Shown here: positions 42,210 to 48,509 of the stretch, piece after piece | How positions within the stretch are numbered: position 1 is the stretch's first letter | How the letters are laid out: every line of letters begins with the position of its first letter | Source: Methanobacterium sp. | GTDB taxonomy: Archaea; Methanobacteriota; Methanobacteria; Methanobacteriales; Methanobacteriaceae | Reading direction: 5' to 3' | Assembly: GCA_039666455.1 (NCBI GenBank) | Contig: JAVSLW010000037.1 | Coordinates: forward strand, 1-48,509 | DNA length: 48,509 bases | Made by a program: the position numbers and the translations under genes | Notes under the pieces: generated by a model | The model's input: the letters and a program-made list of their open reading frames with translations, nothing else | Databases searched by the model: none | Told to the model about the DNA's origin: nothing

Positions 42210-43106
42210 CTACAATTTAACTGCAAATTTGCAATAATCATCGTTTTGAATAAGATCAGTAAGATATTTACTGTAATCAGTTTTTTCAAGGCTTCTTGCT
42301 AATTTTAAAACACTTTTAGCATCTATCCAGCCGTTATTATATGCAATTTCCTCTAAACATGCTATATAAAAGCCCTGTCGTTTCTGTATGGCCTCAACAA
42401 AATTACTGGCTTCTAAAAGCCCGATATGAGTTCCTGTATCAAGCCACGCCATCCCTCGACCCAGCAATTCCACTTTCAGCTTTTTTTCCTTTAAATAAGC
42501 TTCATTTATAGATGTAATTTCAATTTCACCCCGATTTGATGGCTTTACATTTTTAGCTATTTCAATCACCTTATTATCATAAAAATAAAGCCCTGGAATA
42601 ACATAATTTGATTTGGGGTGCTCTGGTTTTTCCTCAAGTGAGAGTACGTTGCCTTCACTGTCAAATTCCACCACTCCAAAGGCTTCTGGATCTTTAACAA
42701 AGTATCCAAAAATAACAGCACCTTCTTTTAGTGATGCAGCCCTTTTTAATATTTCACTGAACCTGTGACCATGGAATACATTATCTCCAAGTACTAAAGC
42801 TACATTATCATCCCCAATGAACTCTTCTCCCACAATAAAAGCATCAGCCAGTCCTCTTGGCGTATCCTGAACAGCATACGAAAATTTAACCCCTAAATCA
42901 CTTCCGTCTCCAAGCAGTTCTTCATATGAGGGTAAATCTCTTGGAGTTGAAATAATTAATATTTCCCTTATTCCTGCAAGCATTAGAACTGATAAAGGAT
43001 AATATATCATTGGTTTATCATAAATGGGGAGCAACTGTTTTGAAACAGCTTTTGTAATCGGGTAGAGTCTTGTACCGGATCCTCCTGCAAGTACTATTCC
43101 TTTCAT
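42210..43106 (-). CDS. rfbA: Glucose-1-phosphate thymidylyltransferase
   Basis: A 298-residue RmlA-type enzyme that makes dTDP-glucose. Signature stretches are VLAGGSGTRLYPITKAVSK at the N-terminus, MIYYPLSVLMLAGI, GLADAFIVGEEFIGDD, LVLGDNVFHG with the metal-binding Asp, EKPEHPKSNYVIPGLYFYD and WLDTGTH. It is the first gene of the rfbACB unit, preceded by a 200-base intergenic region that holds the promoters of this gene and of the divergent DUF123 gene. GAGGATTT precedes ATG 43106. Confidence 0.97.
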   Translation of the reverse strand: MKGIVLAGGSGTRLYPITKAVSKQLLPIYDKPMIYYPLSVLMLAGIREILIISTPRDLPSYEELLGDGSDLGVKFSYAVQDTPRGLADAFIVGEEFIGDDNVALVLGDNVFHGHRFSEILKRAASLKEGAVIFGYFVKDPEAFGVVEFDSEGNVLSLEEKPEHPKSNYVIPGLYFYDNKVIEIAKNVKPSNRGEIEITSINEAYLKEKKLKVELLGRGMAWLDTGTHIGLLEASNFVEAIQKRQGFYIACLEEIAYNNGWIDAKSVLKLARSLEKTDYSKYLTDLIQNDDYCKFAVKL

Positions 43107-43281
43107 TTAAATCCTCTTATTAATTGTTGTTTATACTAAAGGCACAACTATCATTTAAATTTATTCTTATAATTAACGAAACTTTAAAATCATGGAATTA
43201 AGGACTTAACAGAATTTTTTACGCTCCCAGAGAATAATTAACTGAGCAGAATTTAATGTTTCATTAATTACAGTTTAAAGG

Positions 43282-43290
43282 TATATATAA
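43282..43290 (+). promoter_or_regulatory. TATA box for a leaderless DUF123 transcript
   Basis: TATATATAA at 43282-43290 lies with its centre 24 bases before ATG 43310, exactly the distance between TATA box and transcript start in archaea. No ribosome site is present before the ATG. The mRNA is therefore probably leaderless. Confidence 0.65.
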
Positions 43291-43309
43291 ATTAGCAGTA
43301 TTAATTATT

Positions 43310-43732
43310 ATGGCAACATACTGTCTTATCATAGAATTAAAAAAAGATTCAGTAATTTCTGTAGGAAAACTTGGCAGATTAAACTTTCAGAGGGGTTATT
43401 ATATTTACGTAGGATCAGCACTAAATTCTATCGATGCAAGGATTAAAAGGCACTTAAAATCTGAAAAAAAGTTATTCTGGCATGTGGATTACCTTTTAAA
43501 TTCCCCAAATGCATCTATAAAAGGTGTTGTACTTGAGCAAAGTCCTGATAAATGGGAATGTGTAGTTGCAGATGAAATTTCAAAAAAGGGAATTTCGCTT
43601 GACAAATTCGGCTGTTCAGATTGTAAATGTGATTCTCATCTTTTTTATTTTGAAAGCTATGATAAAGCAGAAAAACATGCTTTAAGTGCTTTTAATAAAT
43701 TTGAATTAAATTCTGAGAATTTTAAGGGATAA
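43310..43732 (+). CDS. DUF123 / GIY-YIG-like protein
   Basis: A 140-residue protein of the DUF123 family, related to GIY-YIG nucleases and in some archaea fused to endonuclease III. It has RGYYIYVGSALNSIDARIKR, which includes the GIY-like and YVG halves with the conserved Arg, then FWHVDYLL and a Cys cluster FGCSDCKCDSHLFYF that could bind metal. A role in DNA repair is likely from the family, not shown. It starts at ATG 43310, apparently leaderless, and is divergent from rfbA. Confidence 0.9.
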   Translation: MATYCLIIELKKDSVISVGKLGRLNFQRGYYIYVGSALNSIDARIKRHLKSEKKLFWHVDYLLNSPNASIKGVVLEQSPDKWECVVADEISKKGISLDKFGCSDCKCDSHLFYFESYDKAEKHALSAFNKFELNSENFKG

Positions 43733-43890
43733 CAAATATACATTTCAGATGATAGGTAAATTACATTGACATGCAATGAAATCTGTTACAAAATTCGTTG
43801 GCATACGTGTACCTTTAGTAGGGATCGTTACATCTGGGTTTAATTCAAAGGAGAAACTACAGAAGCTTGTTGGGTGGTGATCTGTGGAGG
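43733..43890. other. Intergenic stretch with an unconvincing 34-codon frame
   Basis: This part of the 333-base gap before the ABC operon has somewhat higher GC than its surroundings. A frame at 43776-43880 (start MKSVTKFVGIRVPLVG) looks protein-like but has no good ribosome site and stops early. It may be the tail of a decayed gene; I see no family. Confidence 0.3.
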
Positions 43891-43893
43891 GGA

Positions 43894-43908
43894 TTAAATA
43901 TATATAAA
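43894..43908 (+). promoter_or_regulatory. TATA-box promoter of the ABC importer operon
   Basis: TTAAATATATATAAA, preceded by the purine-rich GGAGGGGA as a BRE-like element, is the strongest promoter-like sequence in this region. The expected transcript start is near 43928, leaving a leader of about 135 bases before the ATG at 44066. Confidence 0.65.
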
Positions 43909-43911
43909 AGC

Positions 43912-43925
43912 ATAACAATCGTTAT
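43912..43925. promoter_or_regulatory. Candidate operator between TATA box and start
   Basis: ATAAC-AATC-GTTAT is a perfect inverted repeat (5-bp arms, 4-base spacer). It sits immediately after the TATA box and before the predicted start, the place where archaeal repressors block RNA polymerase. The regulator is unknown. Confidence 0.5.
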
Positions 43926-44065
43926 ATAATTGGAAAAAGGATAAAAAAATAAAACACAGAATATATCTGAATTAACGAATGAAATCACGAAAATATAACT
44001 GAATTGATGGATAATGGTTCATTCAAAAAGTGATAAACTTGTAATTTATAGATAGGAGGATTTTT

Positions 44066-45022
44066 ATGAAAAAAAAGTTAGCTTTGATTTTAGTTTTGCT
44101 CATTGCAGCAGCAATAGGATATGGAGCCTATAGCTATTATACAGCTCCAAAAGAAACAATCGTTATTGGACATCTGCCAAGTGATCATCATGCTGCCCTG
44201 TTTGTGGCAGAGAAAAAGGGCATGTTTGATAGAGAGGGTATAAAAATTGAGATGGTTGAATTTAAGGCCGGTCCAGAACTTGTTAAAGCAGCAGGAACCG
44301 GTGCGATAGATATTGGATATGTTGGGGTGCCACCTGCAATCATGGCAATAGACAGAAAAATACCTGTAAAAATAGTTGCCTCTGCACAATCAGAAGGTTC
44401 TGGAATTGTGGTTGGGAAAAACACCAATATAAAGAACATAGAAGATCTTAGAGGAAAGACCATAGCCATACCCATGCTTGGAAGTATACAGGATGTCCTT
44501 CTAAAAGACGCATTAGCAAAAAACAATATTAGTCCTGAGGAGGTTAACATAATAGAATTAGAAGTGCCCCTCATGCCAAAAGCCCTACAGGCAGGAGAGA
44601 TCGATGGTTTCATTGCATGGGAGCCCTATGTATCGACAGCTAAACTTGAAGGACATGGTGATGTGTTGATGTACTCTGGAGAAATCTGGAAAGATCATCC
44701 CTGCTGTGTTGTAATTGCAACAGATGATTTCAAAAAAAACAGCCCTGATGCCTTAAAAAAATTCTTGAAAGTCCATGCTGAGGCAACAGATTACGTAAAT
44801 ACCCACAAGGACGAAGCAGCTACTATCCAATCTGAAAAACTTGGAACAGATGTAAATGTTGAAAAAGAAGCGCTAAAGCGCATGAAATTCGAGGCCATAC
44901 CAACAGATGAGTTTATAGAGAATGTGCTGAAGTTTGTTCAAATCCAAAGGCAGCTTGGATACGTAAAAAATGAGCATACAAAAGAAAACATCTTCGATTT
45001 GGGGTATCTTCCAACCCCATAA
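44066..45022 (+). CDS. NitT/TauT-type ABC transporter substrate-binding protein
   Basis: A 318-residue exported lipoprotein-like or anchored binding protein. An N-terminal hydrophobic segment (KKKLALILVLLIAAAIGYGA) is followed by TIVIGHLPSDHHAALFVAEK, FKAGPELVKAAGTGAIDIGY, IVGKNTNIKNIEDLRGKTIA and GFIAWEPYVSTA, typical of the SsuA/TauA/NrtA family that binds sulfonate, taurine, nitrate, bicarbonate or pyrimidine precursors. The ligand cannot be deduced. No lipobox Cys is evident, so the segment may serve as an anchor. AGGAGGAT lies before ATG 44066. A stem-loop terminator after the gene may make it more abundant than the other parts. Confidence 0.93.
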   Translation: MKKKLALILVLLIAAAIGYGAYSYYTAPKETIVIGHLPSDHHAALFVAEKKGMFDREGIKIEMVEFKAGPELVKAAGTGAIDIGYVGVPPAIMAIDRKIPVKIVASAQSEGSGIVVGKNTNIKNIEDLRGKTIAIPMLGSIQDVLLKDALAKNNISPEEVNIIELEVPLMPKALQAGEIDGFIAWEPYVSTAKLEGHGDVLMYSGEIWKDHPCCVVIATDDFKKNSPDALKKFLKVHAEATDYVNTHKDEAATIQSEKLGTDVNVEKEALKRMKFEAIPTDEFIENVLKFVQIQRQLGYVKNEHTKENIFDLGYLPTP

Positions 45023-45083
45023 TAAGAAACCTTTATGAGGGCCTTCATTCAAAGATTGATCAACCTATTAAGAAGATTATGAA

Positions 45084-45108
45084 GGGTTGATCAACAACCC
45101 ATTTTTTT
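45084..45108 (+). terminator. Stem-loop with T run inside the ABC operon
   Basis: GGGTTG-ATCAA-CAACCC forms a 6-bp stem followed by seven T (45102-45108). It lies between the binding-protein and permease genes and would partly stop transcription, giving more binding protein than permease. Confidence 0.6.
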
Positions 45109-45131
45109 ATTTAGTTTTTGGAGGAGGATGC

Positions 45132-45884
45132 TTGAGAAAAGTCATAATATCACTTGCTGTACCAGTTACTATAATAATACTATGGTCATTTTTAACTTTC
45201 CTGAATTTTGTACCTTCTTACATCCTTCCAACACCATATGAGGTCTTAACATCATTTTTTGAGCTTCTTGTAAGTGGTGAACTGTTTATTGACATGGTTA
45301 GCACAATAATAAGAATCATAGTTGGTTTTCTCATAGCTGCTGCAGTTGCAATACCTATAGGAATTGGAATAGGATGGTCAAAGGAAATTGAAACTCTTTT
45401 AAATTCTGTAATTCAAATTTTACGTCCCATACCTCCTCTTGCATGGATACCCTTTGCTCTGCTCTGGTTTGGATTGGGGCTTCAATCAGAAGTTTTTATC
45501 ATATTCATCGGCGCATTTTTTCCTATACTGCTCAACACAATAGATGGTGTGAAGGGAGTTGAAAAGGTATTTATAGAGGCCGCATATACTCTTGGAGCCA
45601 GTGAACGTCAGCTTTTAAGTAATGTAGTATTACCTGCATCATTACCCGGCATATTCACCGGCTTGAGGATTGGAATTGGAATTGGATTTATGAGTTCTAT
45701 AGCTGCCGAAATGATAGCTGCAAAGTCTGGTTTAGGTTATCTTATCATGAAAGCTATGCGCCTTATTGACACCGGAGACGTCATTGTAGGCATGCTTACA
45801 ATCGGAGTAATAGGATTTGTAATTAACCTCCTCTTCAAAAAAGCAGAGGATCGATACATTTTATGGAGAGGAAAATATGTCTAA
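45132..45884 (+). CDS. NitT/TauT-type ABC transporter permease
   Basis: A 250-residue inner-membrane permease with six membrane helices. It begins MRKVIISLAVPVTIIILWSF and has SYILPTPYEVLTSFFELL, RPIPPLAWIPFALLWFG and the EAA loop AAYTLGASERQLLSNVVLPA, which docks on the ATPase. I chose TTG 45132, preceded by the perfect GGAGGAGG; the upstream in-frame TTG at 45087 lies inside the stem-loop and is unlikely. It overlaps the ATPase gene by 8 bases. Confidence 0.95.
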   Translation: MRKVIISLAVPVTIIILWSFLTFLNFVPSYILPTPYEVLTSFFELLVSGELFIDMVSTIIRIIVGFLIAAAVAIPIGIGIGWSKEIETLLNSVIQILRPIPPLAWIPFALLWFGLGLQSEVFIIFIGAFFPILLNTIDGVKGVEKVFIEAAYTLGASERQLLSNVVLPASLPGIFTGLRIGIGIGFMSSIAAEMIAAKSGLGYLIMKAMRLIDTGDVIVGMLTIGVIGFVINLLFKKAEDRYILWRGKYV

Positions 45885-46656
45885 GATAACCATAAAAAAT
45901 GTTTCAAAAAGATTTGTAAGTAAAGAAAAGGCCATCAAAGCCCTTGATACTATTAACTTAGAGGTGGAAGAAGGTGAGTTTCTTTGTATTGTTGGGCCGT
46001 CTGGTTGTGGAAAGACCACACTGCTTCGAATAATCGCCGGCTTAGATAAACCAACTACAGGAGAAATATCCATAGATGGAAGAGTTATAGAAGGTCCAGG
46101 GTATGACCGTGGACTTGTATTTCAGCAATATTCTCTTTTTCCATGGAGAAGTGTGATTGAAAACGTTGCCTTTGGGTTGGAGATGAAGGGGCTTTCTGAA
46201 GATAAAAGATATGAAATTGCAGAGGAATATTTAAAGCTTGTTGGACTTGAGGGATTCAAAGATTGTTCTCCTTATGAGCTATCTGGAGGGATGAAACAGA
46301 GAGTTGCAATAGTAAGAGCTTTAGCAAACGATCCAGAAGTTCTTTTGATGGACGAGCCCTTTGCAGCCCTTGATATTCAAACAAGGAACCTTCTCCAGAG
46401 AGAACTTTTAAAGATCTGGAAAGAAACCAGAAAAACAATTGTTTTTATAACCCACAATGTTGATGAAGCAGTTTTTCTGGGAGACAGGGTAGTGGTTATG
46501 AGTGCAAGACCCGGTAAAATAATAAAAGTGTTTGAAATTGACATTGAAAGGATGAGAAATAGAGTAGGTAAAGATTTTTTAAAAATCAGAGGCAAAATAC
46601 TGGATATTTTAGAAAAGGAAATTGAGATAAATGTATCTCCAAGGATCTATCATTAA
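45877..46656 (+). CDS. NitT/TauT-type ABC transporter ATP-binding protein
   Basis: A 259-residue ATPase of the SsuB/TauB group that powers the importer. Motifs in order are Walker A GPSGCGKTT (about residues 42-50), Q-loop VFQQYSLFPWRSV, signature LSGGMKQR, Walker B VLLMDEPFAAL, and H-loop VFITHNVDEAV. ATG 45877 overlaps the permease stop by 8 bases and is preceded by GGAGAGGA within it. With the binding protein and permease it makes a complete importer. The last gene of the operon. Confidence 0.97.
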   Translation: MSKITIKNVSKRFVSKEKAIKALDTINLEVEEGEFLCIVGPSGCGKTTLLRIIAGLDKPTTGEISIDGRVIEGPGYDRGLVFQQYSLFPWRSVIENVAFGLEMKGLSEDKRYEIAEEYLKLVGLEGFKDCSPYELSGGMKQRVAIVRALANDPEVLLMDEPFAALDIQTRNLLQRELLKIWKETRKTIVFITHNVDEAVFLGDRVVVMSARPGKIIKVFEIDIERMRNRVGKDFLKIRGKILDILEKEIEINVSPRIYH

Positions 46657-46725
46657 GTTAAGAGATTCAAAAAAAGATGCTTGCAAAACATATAACCTAA
46701 ACTAAATTGTAGCAAATATATGTTT

Positions 46726-47073
46726 CTAATTCTTTAAACTGGTTCTTTTAAGGTATTTTCGCCTGTTAATGAACATATAGACAAAAATAAGTATAAATCC
46801 AGCAAAAAATCCTGCATAGGTTATTTTTTCTTGAAGAGGCAAATCTAAATAAGTATAGAAATATGCTAATATTAACCCCTGAAAGATTATTGTGCCCAAG
46901 AAAGCAGAATAAAAAATATTATAATGATCTCTAATACCTATAAAAAGGATAATTATCATGTAAACTGAAACACTGAATAAATCTAAAGGATTTCTATAAA
47001 TTAAAAAACGTCCTAGAGACCATACAAACAAAATTAAAAATCCTAATACTACATATCGTGGGTCTATTTTCAT
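46726..47073 (-). CDS. Small four-helix membrane protein (paralogue 1)
   Basis: A 115-residue hydrophobic protein with about four membrane helices (8-23, 33-46, 54-74 and 85-104) and a basic C-terminus. I do not recognise the family. It resembles its neighbour at 47222-47587 in length, helix pattern and the stretch FQGLILAY, preceded in both by an Asn/Tyr-rich turn (DHYNIFYSAFLG against DYNNKIFYMVFLG). ATG 47073. Both lie on the same strand downstream of the Trp-repeat/C39 protein; a joint function is inferred only from position. Confidence 0.75.
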   Translation of the reverse strand: MKIDPRYVVLGFLILFVWSLGRFLIYRNPLDLFSVSVYMIIILFIGIRDHYNIFYSAFLGTIIFQGLILAYFYTYLDLPLQEKITYAGFFAGFILIFVYMFINRRKYLKRTSLKN

Positions 47074-47221
47074 TATCTAATTAATATATTTTTGTATCTT
47101 ATAAAATAGGGTGTCTGATTTGGTGTGAAAATTAATTAGGGGACAGCCTCATATCTTTTAAAAATCTGCAATTAACGTGGTAAGTTAAGTTGCATTAATT
47201 CAAAGCTTTAAATTTTTTAGC

Positions 47222-47587
47222 TTAATTAATCCGGATTTTGGGGTCCCCAGGTTTATGAGGATAATAATAGACAAAATAAAGTATATGGAATATAAAAATC
47301 CCAATTGCTAAACCAAAAAGCGGGTAGAACATTGGAAATTGTGCATATATCGTTCTAAATAAATAAATATATGCCAATATTAATCCTTGAAAGGCAATTA
47401 TACCTAAAAAAACCATATAAAAAATTTTATTATTATAATCATTGGCCAGAAATATATTAATTATAACATAAGACAACCCCACAATAATAGCAAATATACA
47501 CAAAGGATGTCCTGAAATTAAGTAAATGCCTAATATACCAATTATACCGGTTAAACTTGGAAAAATCTTTTTTTTCTCTAATTTCAT
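47222..47587 (-). CDS. Small four-helix membrane protein (paralogue 2)
   Basis: The preferred start is ATG 47587 (MKLEKKKIFPSLTG), giving 121 residues, with GAGGT about 9 bases upstream. The frame extends to 47656, but that would overlap the preceding gene. It has about four helices, a charged N-terminus and a C-terminal HKPGDPKIRIN. It is a diverged duplicate of the 115-residue neighbour, sharing IAFQGLILAYIYLF against IIFQGLILAYFYTY. Unknown family. It starts 50 bases after the end of the C39/Trp-repeat gene and is probably co-transcribed with it. Confidence 0.75.
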   Translation of the reverse strand: MKLEKKKIFPSLTGIIGILGIYLISGHPLCIFAIIVGLSYVIINIFLANDYNNKIFYMVFLGIIAFQGLILAYIYLFRTIYAQFPMFYPLFGLAIGIFIFHILYFVYYYPHKPGDPKIRIN

Positions 47588-47636
47588 TACTAAAACCTCA
47601 TTGCTTTGTGCCAAAAAATAAAAATATATTATTTTT

Positions 47637-48509
47637 TCATATGAACCAGGGATCATCTGCTACATAGTGGAAACCAGCAACACCTAAACCAATATTAGTA
47701 CAACCCCAACCAATAGCAACTAAAGATATGCCTCCTGTTTTAGGTGCAGCTACAACAGCACCAGTTATTATTTTAACTCCAGATACTATAGATATAGTAG
47801 AACCGGCAACACCAACTGCCTTTTCCAAGTTAAAATCATATACTTTTTTCCAGTAGCCAGGATTCCAGACCCAGTGCCCAGGATTCCATTTCCAGTAGCC
47901 ATGGTTCCATTTCCAATGACCGGGGTAATAAGCCCAGTGGCCAGGGTTCCATTTCCAGTGGCCAGGGACCCAGTACCAGAATATCCACCATTTTGCCCAG
48001 TGACCAGGAACCCAGCTCCAGTACCCCTGTTTCCAGTACCAGTAACCGGGTCTCCATACCCATTTTCCAGGAACCCATGAAAAATAACCTGGCTTCCAGC
48101 TCCAGTAGCCATCAACCCATTCATAACGATACAATCCCCTGATATTTAATAGTTCTCCATCTGTTAAGGTATTATCAGTTGAGTTTATTTCTGTATTTGT
48201 AGTTTCATTAGCTCCACTTATATTAGGATCACTTATAACAAGCGCATAACCACTGTAAGCATTATTAAATTCTTCCAAAGTCATTGCAATGTTCCCAAGG
48301 CTTGGATCAGCGATAAAAACGCTTTCATTGGTTATTTCTCTGATTACACTGTAATGACTGTTCTCATTGATTGTTAAAAAGACTATACTGTTCTTTTTAA
48401 GATCATTTATTGATAGTTTCATACCTTTAGCATTTAAACCTTTGGATTTGGCTGCCTGTATTAAACCGTACATGGTGGTTCCATTTTCATCAGTACCCGC
48501 AAGAACCGC
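47637..48509 (-). CDS. C39-peptidase-like protein with Trp-rich heptad repeats (N-terminus outside window)
   Basis: The frame is open to the window edge, so the start is missing; 291 codons are visible. The first part (GTDENGTTMYGLIQAAKSKG, ENSHYSVIREI, VFIADPSLG) matches the His and Asp part of family C39 peptidases; the catalytic Cys would lie upstream of the window. A Thr/Asn-rich linker follows. Then 47850-48119 encodes about twelve heptads of the form GYWxWxP or GHWxWNP with some 25 Trp in 92 residues. The C-terminal part has a Gly/Ala-rich hydrophobic stretch (VAGSTISIVSGVKIITGAVV). It is probably exported; the repeats may bind wall polymer or glycan. The C39 fold occurs in wall enzymes of related methanogens, but the function here is unknown. 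Confidence 0.8.
   Translation of the reverse strand, partial: AVLAGTDENGTTMYGLIQAAKSKGLNAKGMKLSINDLKKNSIVFLTINENSHYSVIREITNESVFIADPSLGNIAMTLEEFNNAYSGYALVISDPNISGANETTNTEINSTDNTLTDGELLNIRGLYRYEWVDGYWSWKPGYFSWVPGKWVWRPGYWYWKQGYWSWVPGHWAKWWIFWYWVPGHWKWNPGHWAYYPGHWKWNHGYWKWNPGHWVWNPGYWKKVYDFNLEKAVGVAGSTISIVSGVKIITGAVVAAPKTGGISLVAIGWGCTNIGLGVAGFHYVADDPWFI

Noticed and set aside
43776..43880. 34-codon frame starting MKSVTKFVGIRVPLVG before the ABC operon
   Set aside because: Weak ribosome site, short, no family; kept only as a note on the intergenic stretch.
47786..48124. Gly/Thr-rich 112-codon minus-strand frame and other frames overlapping the Trp repeats
   Set aside because: They are out-of-frame readings of the same repetitive DNA; the C39/Trp-repeat frame extends on both sides and has domain support.

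Overview
The window looks like chromosomal DNA from a methanogen of the order Methanobacteriales, most like Methanobacterium. It is AT-rich. It encodes archaeal isoprenoid synthesis (HMG-CoA reductase), a giant exported protein carrying pseudomurein-binding repeats and a transglutaminase-like domain (pseudomurein is the wall polymer of this order), two DUF2206 membrane proteins, DUF1616 and DUF371 proteins, archaeal TATA-box promoters and GGTGA/GGAGG ribosome binding sites. The genus call is inference from these families; no 16S rRNA is present.

Layout. 1-318 is the tail of a TnpB-type insertion element cut by the window edge. 366-5222 is core metabolism: a HepT-like protein, HMG-CoA reductase, succinyl-CoA synthetase alpha, an unrecognised archaeal protein, 3-dehydroquinate dehydratase and an S26 signal peptidase-like protein. 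5223-5876 is a gene graveyard holding an intact small antitoxin, the C-terminal half of its RelE-like toxin and another gene remnant. 5877-9283 holds an HtpX protease with an EF-hand loop, a second, frameshifted tnpB element, a small membrane protein and a DedA protein. 9284-9809 carries a cluster of strong hairpins.

9810-43106 is a large surface-glycan island. It contains GT-C/DUF2206 multispanning membrane proteins, sugar-nucleotide enzymes (GalE-like epimerase, GDP-mannose 4,6-dehydratase, GalU and all four RfbABCD proteins for dTDP-L-rhamnose), a Wzx-type flippase, nine soluble or membrane-associated glycosyltransferases (GT2 and GT4) and the wall enzyme. The logic is nucleotide sugar supply, assembly of a glycan on a lipid carrier by GT2/GT4 enzymes, flipping across the membrane and transfer or extension by GT-C proteins outside. 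Several glycosyltransferase pairs share near-identical DNA blocks, so the island is being remodelled by duplication or conversion.

Inside and after the island lie small housekeeping genes: a DUF167 protein, a 42-aa desulforedoxin-like protein, tRNA-Leu(GAG), and a winged-helix/zinc-ribbon protein with a 26-aa membrane peptide and a DUF371 protein. 43310-46656 has a GIY-YIG/DUF123 protein and a complete NitT/TauT-type ABC importer (binding protein, permease, ATPase) with a clear promoter, a candidate operator and an internal stem-loop terminator. The window ends with two paralogous four-helix membrane proteins and the C-terminal part of a C39-peptidase-like protein carrying about twelve tryptophan-rich heptad repeats.

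The most noteworthy items are the glycosidase-like/pseudomurein-binding/transglutaminase protein encoded by a perfect 456-bp tandem repeat, the C39/Trp-repeat protein, the EF-hand in HtpX and the covarying hairpin at the tnpB 3' ends.
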